Below, one piece after another: positions 9,952-21,436 of a DNA stretch of 64,000 nucleotides. The DNA is from Nilaparvata lugens (Eukaryota; Arthropoda; Insecta; Hemiptera; Delphacidae): positions 18,271,999 through 18,335,998 of the forward strand of contig NC_052510.1 in assembly GCF_014356525.2 (NCBI RefSeq), in the 5' to 3' direction. A model generated the notes under the pieces. It was given only the letters and a program-made list of their open reading frames with translations. It was not told the origin of the DNA and ran no database searches. Every line of letters starts with the position of its first letter. The stretch's first letter is position 1. The translations under genes and the position numbers were made by a program.

Positions 9952-12900
9952 TTACAAACGTCCATTCGTCAAAGATACAGCTTTTCTAACGATTTGGTCA
10001 CCATATTTATCAAACAATCTATCAACGATGACATTCAATTGATTTTTCACATCATTTTGAGCGGTGATAAAGCCTTCGCTACATCTTTCATCCTCTTCTA
10101 CATTGACACAGTCAGGCTTGTAAGCAATGTACACTTGTCCTGAGGGTATGCACTCCTCGATGATTCTCTGTTGCGTATCGAGCGTTTCTCCGAAGAAATT
10201 CACTGGCTGACTCTCATCACAGAATATAACATATGCCTGTTCCACTGGGAGATCGTTCAAATAGAACTGTGTGTCATACAAACCATTCACAATCCTCAAA
10301 ACATTTTTATCACCATGATTATCAATTATGGATAGATCAGTAATGTGATTCTTCACACCTTGTCCTACCTCACTGATTGTTCCTACAACATTTCCAATCT
10401 TAGTTTGGAGTTCTTCTTGGACATCATCCAAAATATTATTGACTACTTTACGTTTGATGGCACCAATGCCATAGTACTTTCCTGGGTTTACTATTCTATC
10501 AGTAATATTGAGGGCTCCACTTTTGATTCCACCCAAGGCTCCAGCCACTGCACCAGCCTTGATAGCGCCACCTTTCACAATTTTCTTACCAATTCCTAAA
10601 GGACTAAATGCTTTGATCAATGCACCTCTTTTTGTAAGTCCTAATGAACCAGAGCCTTCCACTCCTCCAACATTGAAACTACCACTTGCACCTAGGGAGC
10701 CAGATGCACTTCCTGAATTTGTACCTGTCAATGATTCAGCTTTTTGGAGAAATCCATTCTTGATGTTTGAAATATTATTTATAACTGCATTGTTCACTGC
10801 ACTCGATTGAGTCCCTGATCCAGAATTTTGCAAGAATCCACTGTTGATGTTTCCAAAATTATCAAATGCATTGTTGGAAGATCCTGAGATAGCTCCTGAT
10901 TTAGCATTTGCAATTGCACCAGCTGTTTGGAGGATCCCACTCTTGAAATTCCCAATATTACCAATCGCATTGTTTACAGAACCTGATATAGCACTTGATT
11001 TGGCATTTGAAATTGAACCAGCAGTTTGCAGTAGGCCTCCTTTGAGATTCAATATGTTTTCACTTGTTCTATTCACAATTCCAAGTATGGCACCTGTTTT
11101 AGCATCTATTATAATCCCAGCCTTATTCAGTAATAATCTGTTGAGGTTGTCAATTTTATCAGTGACACCATTCAATGCTCCACGTATAGCATTATTCTTG
11201 GCATTTGCAATTGCTCCAGCTGTGGTTAATAGACCTTCAGTGATGTTACCAACTGTTCCAGTGACAGCATCCACAGTGCCACGAATTGCATTTGTCTTAG
11301 CTGTTGCAACTGCACCAGCTTTCTGTATCAAACCATCTCTGATGTTTCCAGCAACACTGTTCACTGTTCCACGTACAGCATTTGCCTTCGCATTAGCAAT
11401 GGCTCCAGCTGTATCTAACAAGCCTGTCTTGATATTCCCCACTTTTCCCACAACTCCGTTCACAGTACCGCGAATTGCATTCGTTTTAGCATTCACAATC
11501 GCACCAGTAGCGTTCAGTATTCCTCCCCCAATGCTTCCCACTTTATCAGTGAAACCATTGACTGTTCCACGTATAGCATCTGATTTTGCATTTGCAAATG
11601 TACCTGCTTTCTGTATCAATCCTCCAGTGACATTTGCAACTTTTCCAGTAGCACCATTGACTACATTGTTAACAAAATTCAATTGCCCATTAACAATATC
11701 TGTCACATCGATATTTTTAGAGATTCCAAAATTGATATTAGCAGAGTTTACTTTCCCTCCAAAAAGACCTTGGAAGTTGTTTGCTTTCCCTAAAGATGCT
11801 CCACTGGTTATATTCTGACTATTCTGTGAAATACTGTCCTGAATTCTTTGTAGAACCTGAGCCTTTGTTGGAACCAAGTTTTCAACATTCTGTCTCAAAT
11901 TATTAGCTACTTCAACTACCTTTACAATTTTGCCATCAGCTGTAAGGAATAGATTATTGAATTTGTCACCAGCATTAGTAATGATATTACTTTTCAGATT
12001 GGTTAAGGGGGTGAGGATACTTGTTAAATTGACATTATTTCCGATGTTGCCTTGTTGCTTGGAGCCGCTATTGAAATTGATGCCAAAATTGAAACCAGAG
12101 TTATTGAAAGAGTTTGGGAAATTTTTCGAGCTACCAAATGAGATTCCACCTCCTACTGTACTTGAAGCAGCATTATTACTACTGCCATCCACAGAAGGAG
12201 TTGTAGACGCTTGACTCCCATCCGCAATGGAAATTGTAGATGATTGAGCTGTTGAGCTGCCACCATTGAAGCTATTACTACCTCCATTCACATTCCAATT
12301 GAAATTCTTATTGTAGTTCACAGCGGGTATTGAGAAGGCACCAGAACCTGTCACTTGTGATTGTCCATTGTCTCCAATGTTGAATATATGGTTCTTGTTG
12401 AAGCGAAGGAAGTCATTATTTTGTGTTACATCTCGATCAGGCCTTGCATAAGCAGCTTCCTCGTCGTAGTCTTCGTAGTCCTCTTGTTCATCCAAGTCAT
12501 CGTAGGTCTCTTGTGGCTCATAGTCTTCTGATTGTTGATAATTGTTGCTGTAGAAGTTTCCTTGTTCATAAGTTTCCTGAAATCAGAAGGATAACCATAC
12601 AAGCTTCAGTGGATAAATCACTTTCTTGTTGTAAAATTTCAAGTCCATTCATCACTTATCATCCCTTGCATTGATAACGCACAAGTCTAGAAATTTGATC
12701 GGCATCATACTCTGCAGAAAAGTGGATCAACAAACATTTCATTATTACAAAATTAATAAAATAGAGTCAGTAGAATGTAAATTATCATTGACAAGATGCC
12801 AATATTTTTTGTTAAATAACATTTCAAATCTTTATTCATTTTACAGATTCAATTTATTACAAATTGGTCGAAATAAGTAATTGGCTGATGAAGCATTTTT

Positions 12901-13285
12901 TAAGCAAGAAACGACAATGCTAGCATTTTACCTAGTCCTTACTGGCACTTGTATTCAATAAAACCATACATCAATAAAGATTGAATTATCTCTGACAAGA
13001 AATAGGAGAGTAATAAATATTTGATACCGGTATATCATTATCAAATCAGGAGAAGAATTCTCATTGAAATGAGGGATTGACAACCACTGTAAATTGTATT
13101 CTTCGTAAGATATCAATATTCGTAACAAGCTGATAAAGTTAAACACCTATGACTGTGGACTTCCGCATTTCCGGATGGGTAGGAAGAGGATGCGATAGTA
13201 TTATAATTTTATCTACGACGAACCAAATCATAAAACTTTAAATATAATCTTCTAGCGATGAAATATTCTATTTGGTTTAGGCCTA

Positions 13286-13335
<50 letters not shown>

Positions 13336-14932
13336 ATCTATCTCTTACAGGGCTACAAGCAATAATATTATAGTGAATATGTGATTGAACTTGAATAATC
13401 TTTTTCAAAATGAGACGATTCGGGAATCATCTCTACTCCAACATAATTTCAAAACAGTTCTGAGCTCGTGAGTTGCATTTGGAAAAACTGGGTAGAATAA
13501 TTCCATTTCAAGCAAAAAAGTTTGATAGAATTGAAGAGAATGATTTCATTTCAAGCAGAACATTCCATTCAATTTTTTCAGATAGGATTAAATTTTCCCA
13601 AGTAATTATTTTATTTATTGATACATACAATATCATTCTCAACTATGAATGATTGGGAATATAAGTAGAGTTATACTTCCAGGTATTCCATTGGAAATAT
13701 CTAACAAGTTATTTCAATAGAATACCAACAAATTGAGAGTATGAGTTGCCTCTGTATTGAATAGTCAGCATAAATTCATTTGAATTAAGGAAATTTCATT
13801 TGATGATAACGTTCTTCAAAATACAAGGTGTTCACAAATGAATATCGAAGTTTCAGTTCATTATTCGTTACATTGAACTTACTGTTGAAAATGATACAGT
13901 CAAACATAAATTAAATAGTTCATGTTGTAGGCCACGGTTCACATGTGCATGCAATATTTTCGGAGCAATGGCTGTAAAGCGGCTTATAGACAGGGAAAGT
14001 GGATACGGCAAGTTATTGTTGGCTAGAGTTTTTCATTGCGTCACTTTTCATAAATTTCCAACCAGACCGATGAAAAGTGACGAAATGAAAATCACTGGCC
14101 GCCAATCAATTGCCGTGTCTAATAAGCCGCTGGCTTTCATGACAGTGTTTGCTATTGATGGTCTCCATGTGATCTCCTGACGTAATGACATACAATTTTC
14201 ATATTTTTGACTTCATCAAAGATCATGTCTCCGCTACCAGCTGATCATCACGCTCAATTGAAAAGCAGGATTGACTTACTGAGTATACACAGTTTGAAAA
14301 GGATTCTGCTTTTCCATTTGACATATATTTTATACCTGTAGGTATGATGTGAAAAAAATGTTTATAAAGATTCAAACTGCAACATTCATTTTGACAACAC
14401 CCCGTTTAAAGAAACAATGCAATGAAGGCGAGATAAGCTATGTGCGCATGAGCAAATAACTTGTTATACCATGTTGGATTCAGATTCAGTTCCCGGTTCC
14501 TGCTTCCCGGTCTTCCCGCACCACTGATTTTCTCAATGATGAATCTCGATTGTCATGAGAAAAATAATTATCTACCCAATAATATAATCCTAGCAACTTT
14601 CTCAATGTAACTCTCAATCATTTTCAGACTTCATTCTACTCTGTAAATGAAATTATACAATTTGAACCCAATTGAATTCTATCAGTCATAAACTTCATAG
14701 ACTAACAATATTTCTTGGCTAGTATCACTAGTATTCATTTCGGACCTCAATAACACGTATTATGGAGTACAACAATACTGACAGTTTACGCAATGATATT
14801 GTTCCTCACAGGGATTGAGGCCTACCCAATTTTGGATAAATTAAAATAACGTGAATTGATATTTACCTGCGCAGCAGAAATTTTCAGCACTATCACAAAC
14901 GTAAGCAATATTTTGGTAACTCGTCTCATCAT
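9952..14932 (-). CDS. Large secreted protein with 33-residue amphipathic repeats, two exons, 896 aa
   Basis: Exon 1 is 14932-14867: MMRRVTKILLTFVIVLKISAAQ, donor GTAAAT. Exon 2 is 12576-9952: acceptor TGATTTCAG, phase 0. The 2290-bp intron holds a microsatellite and a foldback. After the signal peptide comes an acidic Tyr/Gln/Glu stretch (to about residue 70) and a Ser/Asn/Gly-rich region (about 90-210). About ten tandem units (roughly residues 326-640) follow, each near G-[LI]-[LI]-Q-x-A-G-A-I-A-N-A-K-x-N-A-I-R-G-x-V-N, spaced 30-34 residues. A Gly/Ser linker leads to a C-terminal domain (about 784-896) with four Cys in CDES, CIPS, DCVN and RCSE. The repeats are Cys-free and have an amphipathic helical look; 33 residues equals three 11-mers, as in LEA-type or apolipoprotein-type helices. 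I do not recognise the family. It shares exon architecture with the Cys-rich cluster but not composition. Confidence 0.85.
13288..13344. repeat. CT / CTAT microsatellite
   Basis: A pure CT dinucleotide run of about 36 nt grades into CTAT tetranucleotides. It lies in the intron of the amphipathic-repeat gene. Confidence 0.95.
13968..14145. repeat. Diverged foldback in the intron of the repeat-protein gene
   Basis: GCGGCTTATAGACA near 13979 pairs with TGTCTAATAAGCCGC near 14117-14131, and TTTTCATTGCGTCACTTTTCAT pairs with ATGAAAAGTGACGAAATGAAAA inside. MITE-like, with no ORF of interest. Confidence 0.6.
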
Positions 14933-15056
14933 TGTACATTCTAATTTGATACGTTGTAAAAATAAATATTTTTTGTAGGTTACTCAACCACAAGACCTTC
15001 ATTCATTTCCAGCCATTACTCCGGAGGAACGTGTTTGTTGAAGACTGAGTTTTATC

Positions 15057-15068
15057 TCTTATAAAATA
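15057..15068 (-). promoter_or_regulatory. Probable TATA box of the repeat-protein gene
   Basis: Minus strand TTTTATAAGAGA about 125 bp upstream of the ATG at 14932. It is the best TATA-like match in the region. Confidence 0.45.
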
Positions 15069-15606
15069 TGCTTGAATCACAACTGACTATCCATCTTATC
15101 TCAATAATCGCCTGTTATCTAAGAATTGCCAAATCATTGCACTTTTACATGTACGACCCTATGAGCTTGTTTTATTTTATTGAAATTCGGATGACTGTTT
15201 ATGAATATGATAATTTGAACAGTTTGATCTCTTCTCTTTGAAAGAATAGCTCTAGCTCTATTTGGTAGGATTCCACTTTAAATCCAATAATCACATTAGC
15301 TGTTGCTATTTTAAAGGGAATTTTTTCTTTCAATCCAGGTAAGTAGAGTAATATCTAGATAGATTTGGCTCTAGATAGGCTTTTTTATTTGTCATTCAAG
15401 AGATAATAATTATATTACTAGCATTAGTGAAATGCTATTCAGTTAATAGTGTGGTTAAAAAATCATGTGATTATTATTTATTGGAAGTAATATTGTGCTC
15501 ACTGTACAACTGTACATTAGAATCATTTCATTATTAGAATAATAGTAATGTGATTATTGTTAAATAATAATATGATCATAAATACATTTAATTCCATGGT
15601 TGTTAG

Positions 15607-15842
15607 ATTAAGGCCCGCCGCAAAGTAGACCCACGCTAATCCACGAAAAGCAACCCACGCCGTGGGATGTTTTGTAAACCATTCCTGGTGTTCTCCAGAC
15701 ATCTGTGTGATGCAATGAATAATCAATCCACTTGTCAGCTGATTGATTATGAATAATTCTATAGCAATGGTTTGCAAAACATCCCACGGCGTGGGTTGCT
15801 TTTCGTGGATTAACATGGGCCTACTTTGCGGCGGGCCTAACT
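15607..15842. repeat. MITE with long terminal inverted repeats of about 70 bp
   Basis: The left end AAGGCCCGCCGCAAAGTAG and the block ATCCACGAAAAGCAACCCAC are repeated as near-perfect complements ending at about 15842. The arms are GC-rich compared with the flanks and surround an AT-rich centre. The ORF across it only reads the arms. Confidence 0.8.
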
Positions 15843-17358
15843 CTAGTTTATCTAGTAACCTAGTTATTAGATTAGTCAAGATATAATTAGATTAGTTATT
15901 AGATTAGTCAAGATATAAATGATCTCCATGTGCAGCACATAATTACCATCATCTGCTATAACAAACTACTTAATACACTGCATTGAGTAGATTACAATTC
16001 TAATAGCATTAATAGAACTGCATGTTGTTTCATGAAACTGAGTTCTTTGAATCAAAACTCACTTCGATGATAACATCGAAATGCATGATACACGGTGTGC
16101 TAATTCTGTGACAATTTGAAGTAATTCTAGGGTGTGTACTAGGTGTGTACAGGTACTGATGTAAATTTAAACTCCTCTTAAAAAAAAGTGAATTACATCA
16201 CAGCACGGTTCAAATTCAAATTTCACTTTTACGAAAAGCTTATAAACATTGACTTCCACGAGAAGCTCGATATACATCTTAGATTTTTTTAATACTGTAT
16301 AATTAATTATTAGACCAAATCACATAATATAAGGTGCACACCTATCCATTTATACACGCCTATAGTCTGTATTGCAACCCCTTACGTAATCCTGTGTGAT
16401 ACCCATCCATGATCCTGTGATTAATCCCATGATTTCATCCACGGGGCGTGATCCTGTGTATATTTCCAAGATTATGATATGATTAGTATTCTTGTTAGTC
16501 GCATAGTGTACTACAGTAACTACATAACCAGTAGCTGTACTGTAGGGTGTACCAGTATTTTCGAAAACTCTTCAGATTATCTTGTTATGGAGAATAGAAA
16601 CAATAGACTACTTTATCAAGGAAATAAAAGTTACTTACCCAATTTTCGAGTTTTACAAGATTCTAAGTATTCCTTCTACAATGCATATTCTGTATAGGAT
16701 AATGCGATTTTGTAATTCCGTGGTCCATTATGATCTTATCTTCTCTCATGGATTGTGATGCCAAATTTACAAAAATTGTGATACTATGTTTACAAATATA
16801 GCACCTATAATTTTTGCGTTCAGTTTTCTTCAGTTCCTGGCTCATCATTTCCATAATTTTATTAGCATTTTTCTTAACAAAATCAATTCCAATATTGCAA
16901 TTAAATTCCACTTCAGTTTCTCTGTGTGTATTATTAGAAAGTAAATTTAGGTTTTGTTTCATATCTCCAATATACTGTCTATTTAGCTCCAGCTATTTGT
17001 ATTTGTCATGGAATTAGTCAACTCAATACACTACTCTACAATTTTTATCCTATTATTACGTGGAAATCATGTATCCTAAATCAATGCATAGTATTTAACT
17101 TACCTCTCATATGTCTGAGGTTCCTCGTAATATCTAACAACGTCTAATATCTTACTCTTCCACATCAACTCATTGATAACTTTCCAACTCTCTATTAATC
17201 TTAAAAACCGCACGTGACATTCGGACAATATAATATTGTATACATTAATACTTTTTCATTTGTATGTATTCCGATACTCAATACATTGCTGAAGATCCTG
17301 TTACTTGTTTCTTATTATTTGATGTTCCAAGCAACTCTAGAAAAACATTCTCGAATTT
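15843..17358. other. Intergenic stretch, nothing firm
   Basis: AT-rich. TTAGATTAGTCAAGATATA is repeated in tandem near 15868-15916. Short ORFs on both strands have no recognisable product. Confidence 0.4.
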
Positions 17359-17511
17359 TCAGCAATATTTCAATAGTTTGAATAGTGCGTAAGGACATTC
17401 GCTTTCACAGAATGCTGCTGAATTTTCATCCACTATGAATGTGTTTCCCTCATAGCCAGGCAAATCAAATGAGAGTGGGCAGCATTTGCGGAGTCTGTGA
17501 GAAAGGCACAC
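17359..17511 (-). CDS. Orphan terminal exon with a TGF-beta-like cysteine pattern
   Basis: An acceptor CTTATTTTCCAG ends at 17512; the minus strand then reads 50 codons to TGA at 17361-17359. Cysteines fall as C-x7-CC-x23-C-x3-C, in VCLSHRLRKCCPLSFDL and AFCESECPYAL, and the exon ends KLLKYC. In TGF-beta-type ligands the first half of the knot runs C-x7/8-CC-x26/27-C-x3-C, often with CPY after it, so spacing and residues agree well for this half. The second half (CC, then CxC) is absent and the glycine of CxGxC is replaced. No 5' exon was found: no phase-0 signal-peptide exon is apparent upstream. It may be a diverged ligand, a truncated pseudogene, or an unrelated small Cys peptide. Confidence 0.4.
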   Translation of the reverse strand: MCLSHRLRKCCPLSFDLPGYEGNTFIVDENSAAFCESECPYALFKLLKYC

Positions 17512-18332
17512 CTGGAAAATAAGTTTGAATTTGTGTTATTACAAGTGTAGTGTGAACTATACGTGTTTGGATTGATGTTATTGCAAATGTTTAGATAATA
17601 TGATGGCTTGATTCCTAAATCTCGAATGTCTTTTTTCGAAAAAATCTTTAAAATATAGTATTATTAAAGTTTTGATTGTAGTGTTTTCAAATTTTACACA
17701 GAAAACGCTTATAAATAACAATCCAGTGAGCATTATTTTTATAGTCTTAAATCTTCAAATACTTTCTTTTCCTGGAATTCAAATTAAATAGATCATTATC
17801 ATAGAAACAGGAAGTTACCTGCTTACAATCATTCAATCGAAAATTTTAAATTTTTCCGTTTTTCAATTTAAAGTATATTCTGTAACACTTCCAAGCCCCG
17901 ATTAATTAATTAATTCAGCAATCACATTGATTGAATAGATTTCTCTCACACTAACTACAGTTGATTACAATTTAGTATGCCCTACCCAAGTCTAGTAAAT
18001 AGGCTATATACTTTCATCAATAGATAGCCTATATTATAGGCACTATCCTTGGGCCCTATTCAAGTAAAGGTTGAGACAATTCAATTCAAAGTTTCATTTA
18101 ATTTTTATTTCGCCACCTATATCACAAAGATGAGGGGCACGTCAAGGAAGCGAATGAAAGTCGCTACTTGTCAATCACGCTCTTCACTGGAAAATTCCTT
18201 CAGTGAATAGAGTGGATTATCTAAATAGTTATTTGTATATCTAGAGTGAAAAGTACTGGTTTTTCTCCCTGAGAGAAAAGTTTGAAGAATTTCAAACTTG
18301 AAAAACCGGTTTCAACAATTTTCCTGAGGGAG
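17512..18332. other. Intergenic stretch, nothing recognised
   Basis: AT-rich sequence including ATTAATTAATTAATT near 17901. No exon, RNA gene or element ends were identified. Confidence 0.4.
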
Positions 18333-18543
18333 AAAATAGTATATTTCGCACCTAGAGCAGAAAATGAGATTTTCCGGCTCGAAATCGGTTTTCAAGTCCG
18401 AGGCCGTAAGGTTTGCACCACGGGCAAAAATGGTTTCCTGCTCTCAATCTTTTCTAGTCCTCGGCCTACGGCCTTGGACTTGAAAACCGATTTCGAGCCG
18501 GAAAAGTCTCATTTTCGGCCCTAGGTGCGAAATATACTATTTT
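18333..18543. repeat. Foldback element with arms of about 85 bp
   Basis: The left arm starts AAAATAGTATATTTCGCACC at 18333; the right arm ends with its complement at 18543. Inner arms pair CCGGCTCGAAATCGGTTTTC with GAAAACCGATTTCGAGCCGG. The 80-codon ORF through it reads both arms and is not a gene. Confidence 0.8.
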
Positions 18544-19049
18544 AAAAACATACGTGACCAGTAAATACAACATAACTTACAAATTAAACAGCTGTCTTGT
18601 AATCACACAGTTCACCGCCGACAGCGCTATCTGTCGGCAAAAGTTGTAACAACAATGGCCGCCGACTCGACTACAACACTATGATGAAGTTCCCGTTTCA
18701 AATTTGATTAGTTGTTAATGAGGAATATTCGTTGGTTGGTATTTTGAATAACATGGAATATAAAAAAAATATTTATACATTTTTATAGTATACAGTATAG
18801 TATACTGATATGAAGTTTGTAATAATTTTAGCATGAAACGTATAATATAAATATAAATATTATTTCATATATTGATCAATGTCTGAATGAGGTATTGAAT
18901 TATTTGGTTTACTGACTACTCTATTATGCTTCCTCATCTGATCTTAGACCTTCTACCCTATTTCAAATGTAAGTTTTTAAAATACAGATGCTTCCCATGT
19001 TATTTGAATGGAGTTACTTTTACGCTCTAGGGAGTTTTTCTTTTTTTTC

Positions 19050-19643
19050 CTACCGAGAGCGAAAAAGTGACACCTTAGTATTATGTTTTAGGGAGTAAAG
19101 TAGGCTCTTTAGACAGTAGGTGGAGGAAAAGGTATTTTTTGGAGCTTGCTTAAATGGTTTAAGCTCTTTTATACTTTTCATATCATGTGGCAGGCAATTA
19201 TAAAAGCGGAGACCGGTGTGTTTGTGGCTATCTCTGTGTTTGCAGCAGTCTACTGTATGGGTGGTCGAAATCGTTTTTCCTCTTGTATTATGTTCATGTA
19301 TATTGTGTCTACATGGCCTTACCGTTACATACTTTTTTATATATAGGATTGTCTTGTAGATATAGAGGGATACCACTGTAAAAATTCTGTCTTTTTTGAA
19401 ATAAGGTCTGCAGTGAGCATCATATGGCAGACAATTCATAATTCTTATTGATTTCTTTTGTAATATCAGTATTTGTTCTATGTACGTGTGCGGTGCGCTT
19501 CCCCAGTCTATATTATGCCAAAACTTATTTGTGAAGCAAAGAGCGAATGATAGGCCATCATTGCAGTGCTTTTCTCGGCTATACTTTATTCTTCTTATCC
19601 CATAGAGTGATGTGGATAGTGTGCTACACAGAAGTTATTTTCA
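19050..19643 (-). mobile_element. 3' end of a second non-LTR retrotransposon, frameshifted
   Basis: Reading leftwards on the minus strand: a LYGIRRIKY block and AMMAYHSLF block (about 19630-19540), WGSAPHTYIEQILILQKKSI (about 19516-19450), a CRPYFKK block, SLYIYKTILYIKK, an HNTRGKTI block and GLRFYNCLPHDMKSI, with the ORF ending at 19050. The order matches the C-terminal end of an insect non-LTR reverse-transcriptase ORF; frame breaks lie between the first blocks. Its upstream 179 bp (19465-19643) occur a second time at 21258-21436, beyond an inserted transposase region. Confidence 0.75.
19465..19643 (-). repeat. 179-bp direct repeat, copy 1
   Basis: By eye identical over its length to 21258-21436. 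It begins ATCAGTATTTGTTC and ends GAAGTTATTTTCA; flanks differ on both sides. The repeat is retrotransposon coding sequence and stands left of the transposase insertion. Confidence 0.9.
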
Positions 19644-21257
19644 AAAAATAAAAAAAAATTTCGTTGAAATTTTTCAAAATGGCGGCCATTTTAAATTTTT
19701 GATGGCGAATATCTCGAAAACCGTCCATTTTACAGAAAATTTACAAGAGACAAAAAAGTTAGCAAATTTTTTCACGATTCCAATGATACCTAATTTAATA
19801 AGATTGGTTGAAGAATAGCAGAGAAATTAATTTTTTTCGTACTGCATGCATGACCACTTTTCACCATTTAAAGATCAATATTAATTTTTTTTATAATTTC
19901 ATGAAAACCGTTCTTATTACAGAAATATACAAGAATAACTTTCCTCCAAATTTTATTCTACATTGAAAAATATTAATTTCACTCAAATCGGTTCACTGAT
20001 ACTAATGCAGCAATTGCTCAAAATGCCGTCCTTCAACTTGATTACACAGTCTGCACCTTTCAATCATGGACCGTCGAACTGCTATAAAAGCATTTTCATC
20101 ATCTTGAATGGCACCTGCTGCAGCAACCACTCTTGCCACAAGGTCTTCTTCGTTTTCTACTGGCGTGCTGTAAACAAGGTCTTTCATATGGCCCCAGAAA
20201 AAAAATCTAAAGGGTTGAGGTCAGGTGAACGTGCGGGCCACGGTACTGGTCCACCCCGCCCAATCCACCGCTGACGATAGGTCATGTTCAGAAAGTCCGT
20301 AACAACATTTCCGAAATGAGCAGGGGCACCATCATGTTGAAACCAAATATTATATCTGTTTGCAAGAGGCACATCTTCCAAAAGTTCTGGTAGTATGTCT
20401 CTTAAAAAAGTAATGTACGTGGGAGAATTCAGACGATTAGGAAGAATGTATGGTCCAATCACGCGATTACCTAAGATACCCGTCCAAACATTCAGCGAAA
20501 ATCTATGCTGATAACCACGCACTTTGACCTCATGAGGATTGTCTAAGGCCCAGACGTGACTGTTGCGAGAGTTGAAGATTCCTTCTCTTGTAAAGCTGGA
20601 CTCATCGGTAAATAACACATTTTCTAGAAAATTTGGTTGGATAATGTCTTGCTGAAGAAACCACGGGCACAGTTTACTCTTGGCTCATAGTCGCGTTCAA
20701 CCAATGAGTGAACTTTTTGAAAGCGGAAGGGGTGAAGTCTTTCCTTGTTTAGTACACGCCACACAGAAGAATCACTTGAATTGATTTGCTTTGCAACTGC
20801 TCTCGTACTCGTTCTAGAATTGAAATCGAATTTCTGCAATACTTCCTCTTCAAAAGCAACATTTCGAACTGCTCGAGGCCTACCAGCAATTACCCTGTTC
20901 CGTTCAAATGAACCAACTTCTCTCAGCCGATTGTGAGTTCTTGTGAACACCTTGTCGGAAGGGAGACGGCGGTTTGGAAATGCAGCTGCATACATTCTCT
21001 TGCTTCGGTCGCATTGCCAGAGCTGCTCCATACATGAAGTGAATATCGGTGTACTCCAGCGAACTAAATTCCATTACAATAATTAAATATTGTGTAGAAG
21101 CAACGTAAGAAAATATTGAAACTGGAAATTTAAGATAGAAATAAGACCTAGGAAACGTGAGACTAAGAAATAGGAAGCACTACATCTGGTTCTTTACTTT
21201 TAATGAAACAACAATACTTTTACAAGACAAACATTATCATCTGAAAACCATTGTAAA
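19644..21257 (-). mobile_element. Insertion of 1.6 kb carrying a DD41D transposase pseudogene
   Basis: The 1614-bp segment lies between two copies of the same 179-bp retrotransposon sequence, so it interrupts that element. It starts with an A-rich run and AAAATGGCGGCCATTTT, then holds the transposase remains on the minus strand. I could not identify clear terminal inverted repeats. Confidence 0.65.
20002..21074 (-). pseudogene. IS630/Tc1/mariner-superfamily transposase, DD41D, frameshifted
   Basis: The likely start is ATG 21074-21072 (MEFSSLEYTDIHFMYG), after which the frame slips near 21030 into a helix-turn-helix region (RSKRMYAAAFPNRRLPSDKV, later STRAVAKQINSSDSSVWRVL). Another slip near 20670 leads into the catalytic part: LFTDESSF (first Asp), WFQHDGAPAHF (second Asp) and RSPDLNPLDFF (third Asp). 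There are 41 residues between the second Asp and the Asp of NPLD, giving DD41D, a spacing reported for rosa/Visitor-type elements. A third slip in a T-run near 20190 separates the C-terminal HMKDLVYSTP part, which stops at 20002. Three frame breaks mean this copy cannot make transposase. Confidence 0.85.
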
Positions 21258-21436
21258 ATCAGTATTTGTTCTATGTACGTGTGCGGTGCGCTTCCCCAGT
21301 CTATATTATGCCAAAACTTATTTGTGAAGCAAAGAGCGAATGATAGGCCATCATTGCAGTGCTTTTCTCGGCTATACTTTATTCTTCTTATCCCATAGAG
21401 TGATGTGGATAGTGTGCTACACAGAAGTTATTTTCA
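21258..21436 (-). repeat. 179-bp direct repeat, copy 2
   Basis: Same sequence and length as 19465-19643, on the right side of the transposase insertion. It encodes the same retrotransposon segment (LYGIRRIKY to WGSAPHTY, with the same frame breaks). Confidence 0.9.

Noticed and set aside
10844..11818. 324-codon plus-strand ORF opposite the repeat protein
   Set aside because: It is the mirror of the amphipathic repeats on the other strand; the minus frame has a signal exon, acceptor and non-repetitive C-terminal domain.
18282..18524. 80-codon ORF
   Set aside because: Reads across both arms of a foldback element.
19465..21436. LTR retrotransposon with 179-bp LTRs
   Set aside because: The repeats encode retrotransposon ORF2 blocks and continue into the 19050-19464 coding remains; no TG...CA ends, primer-binding site or gag/pol lies between them.
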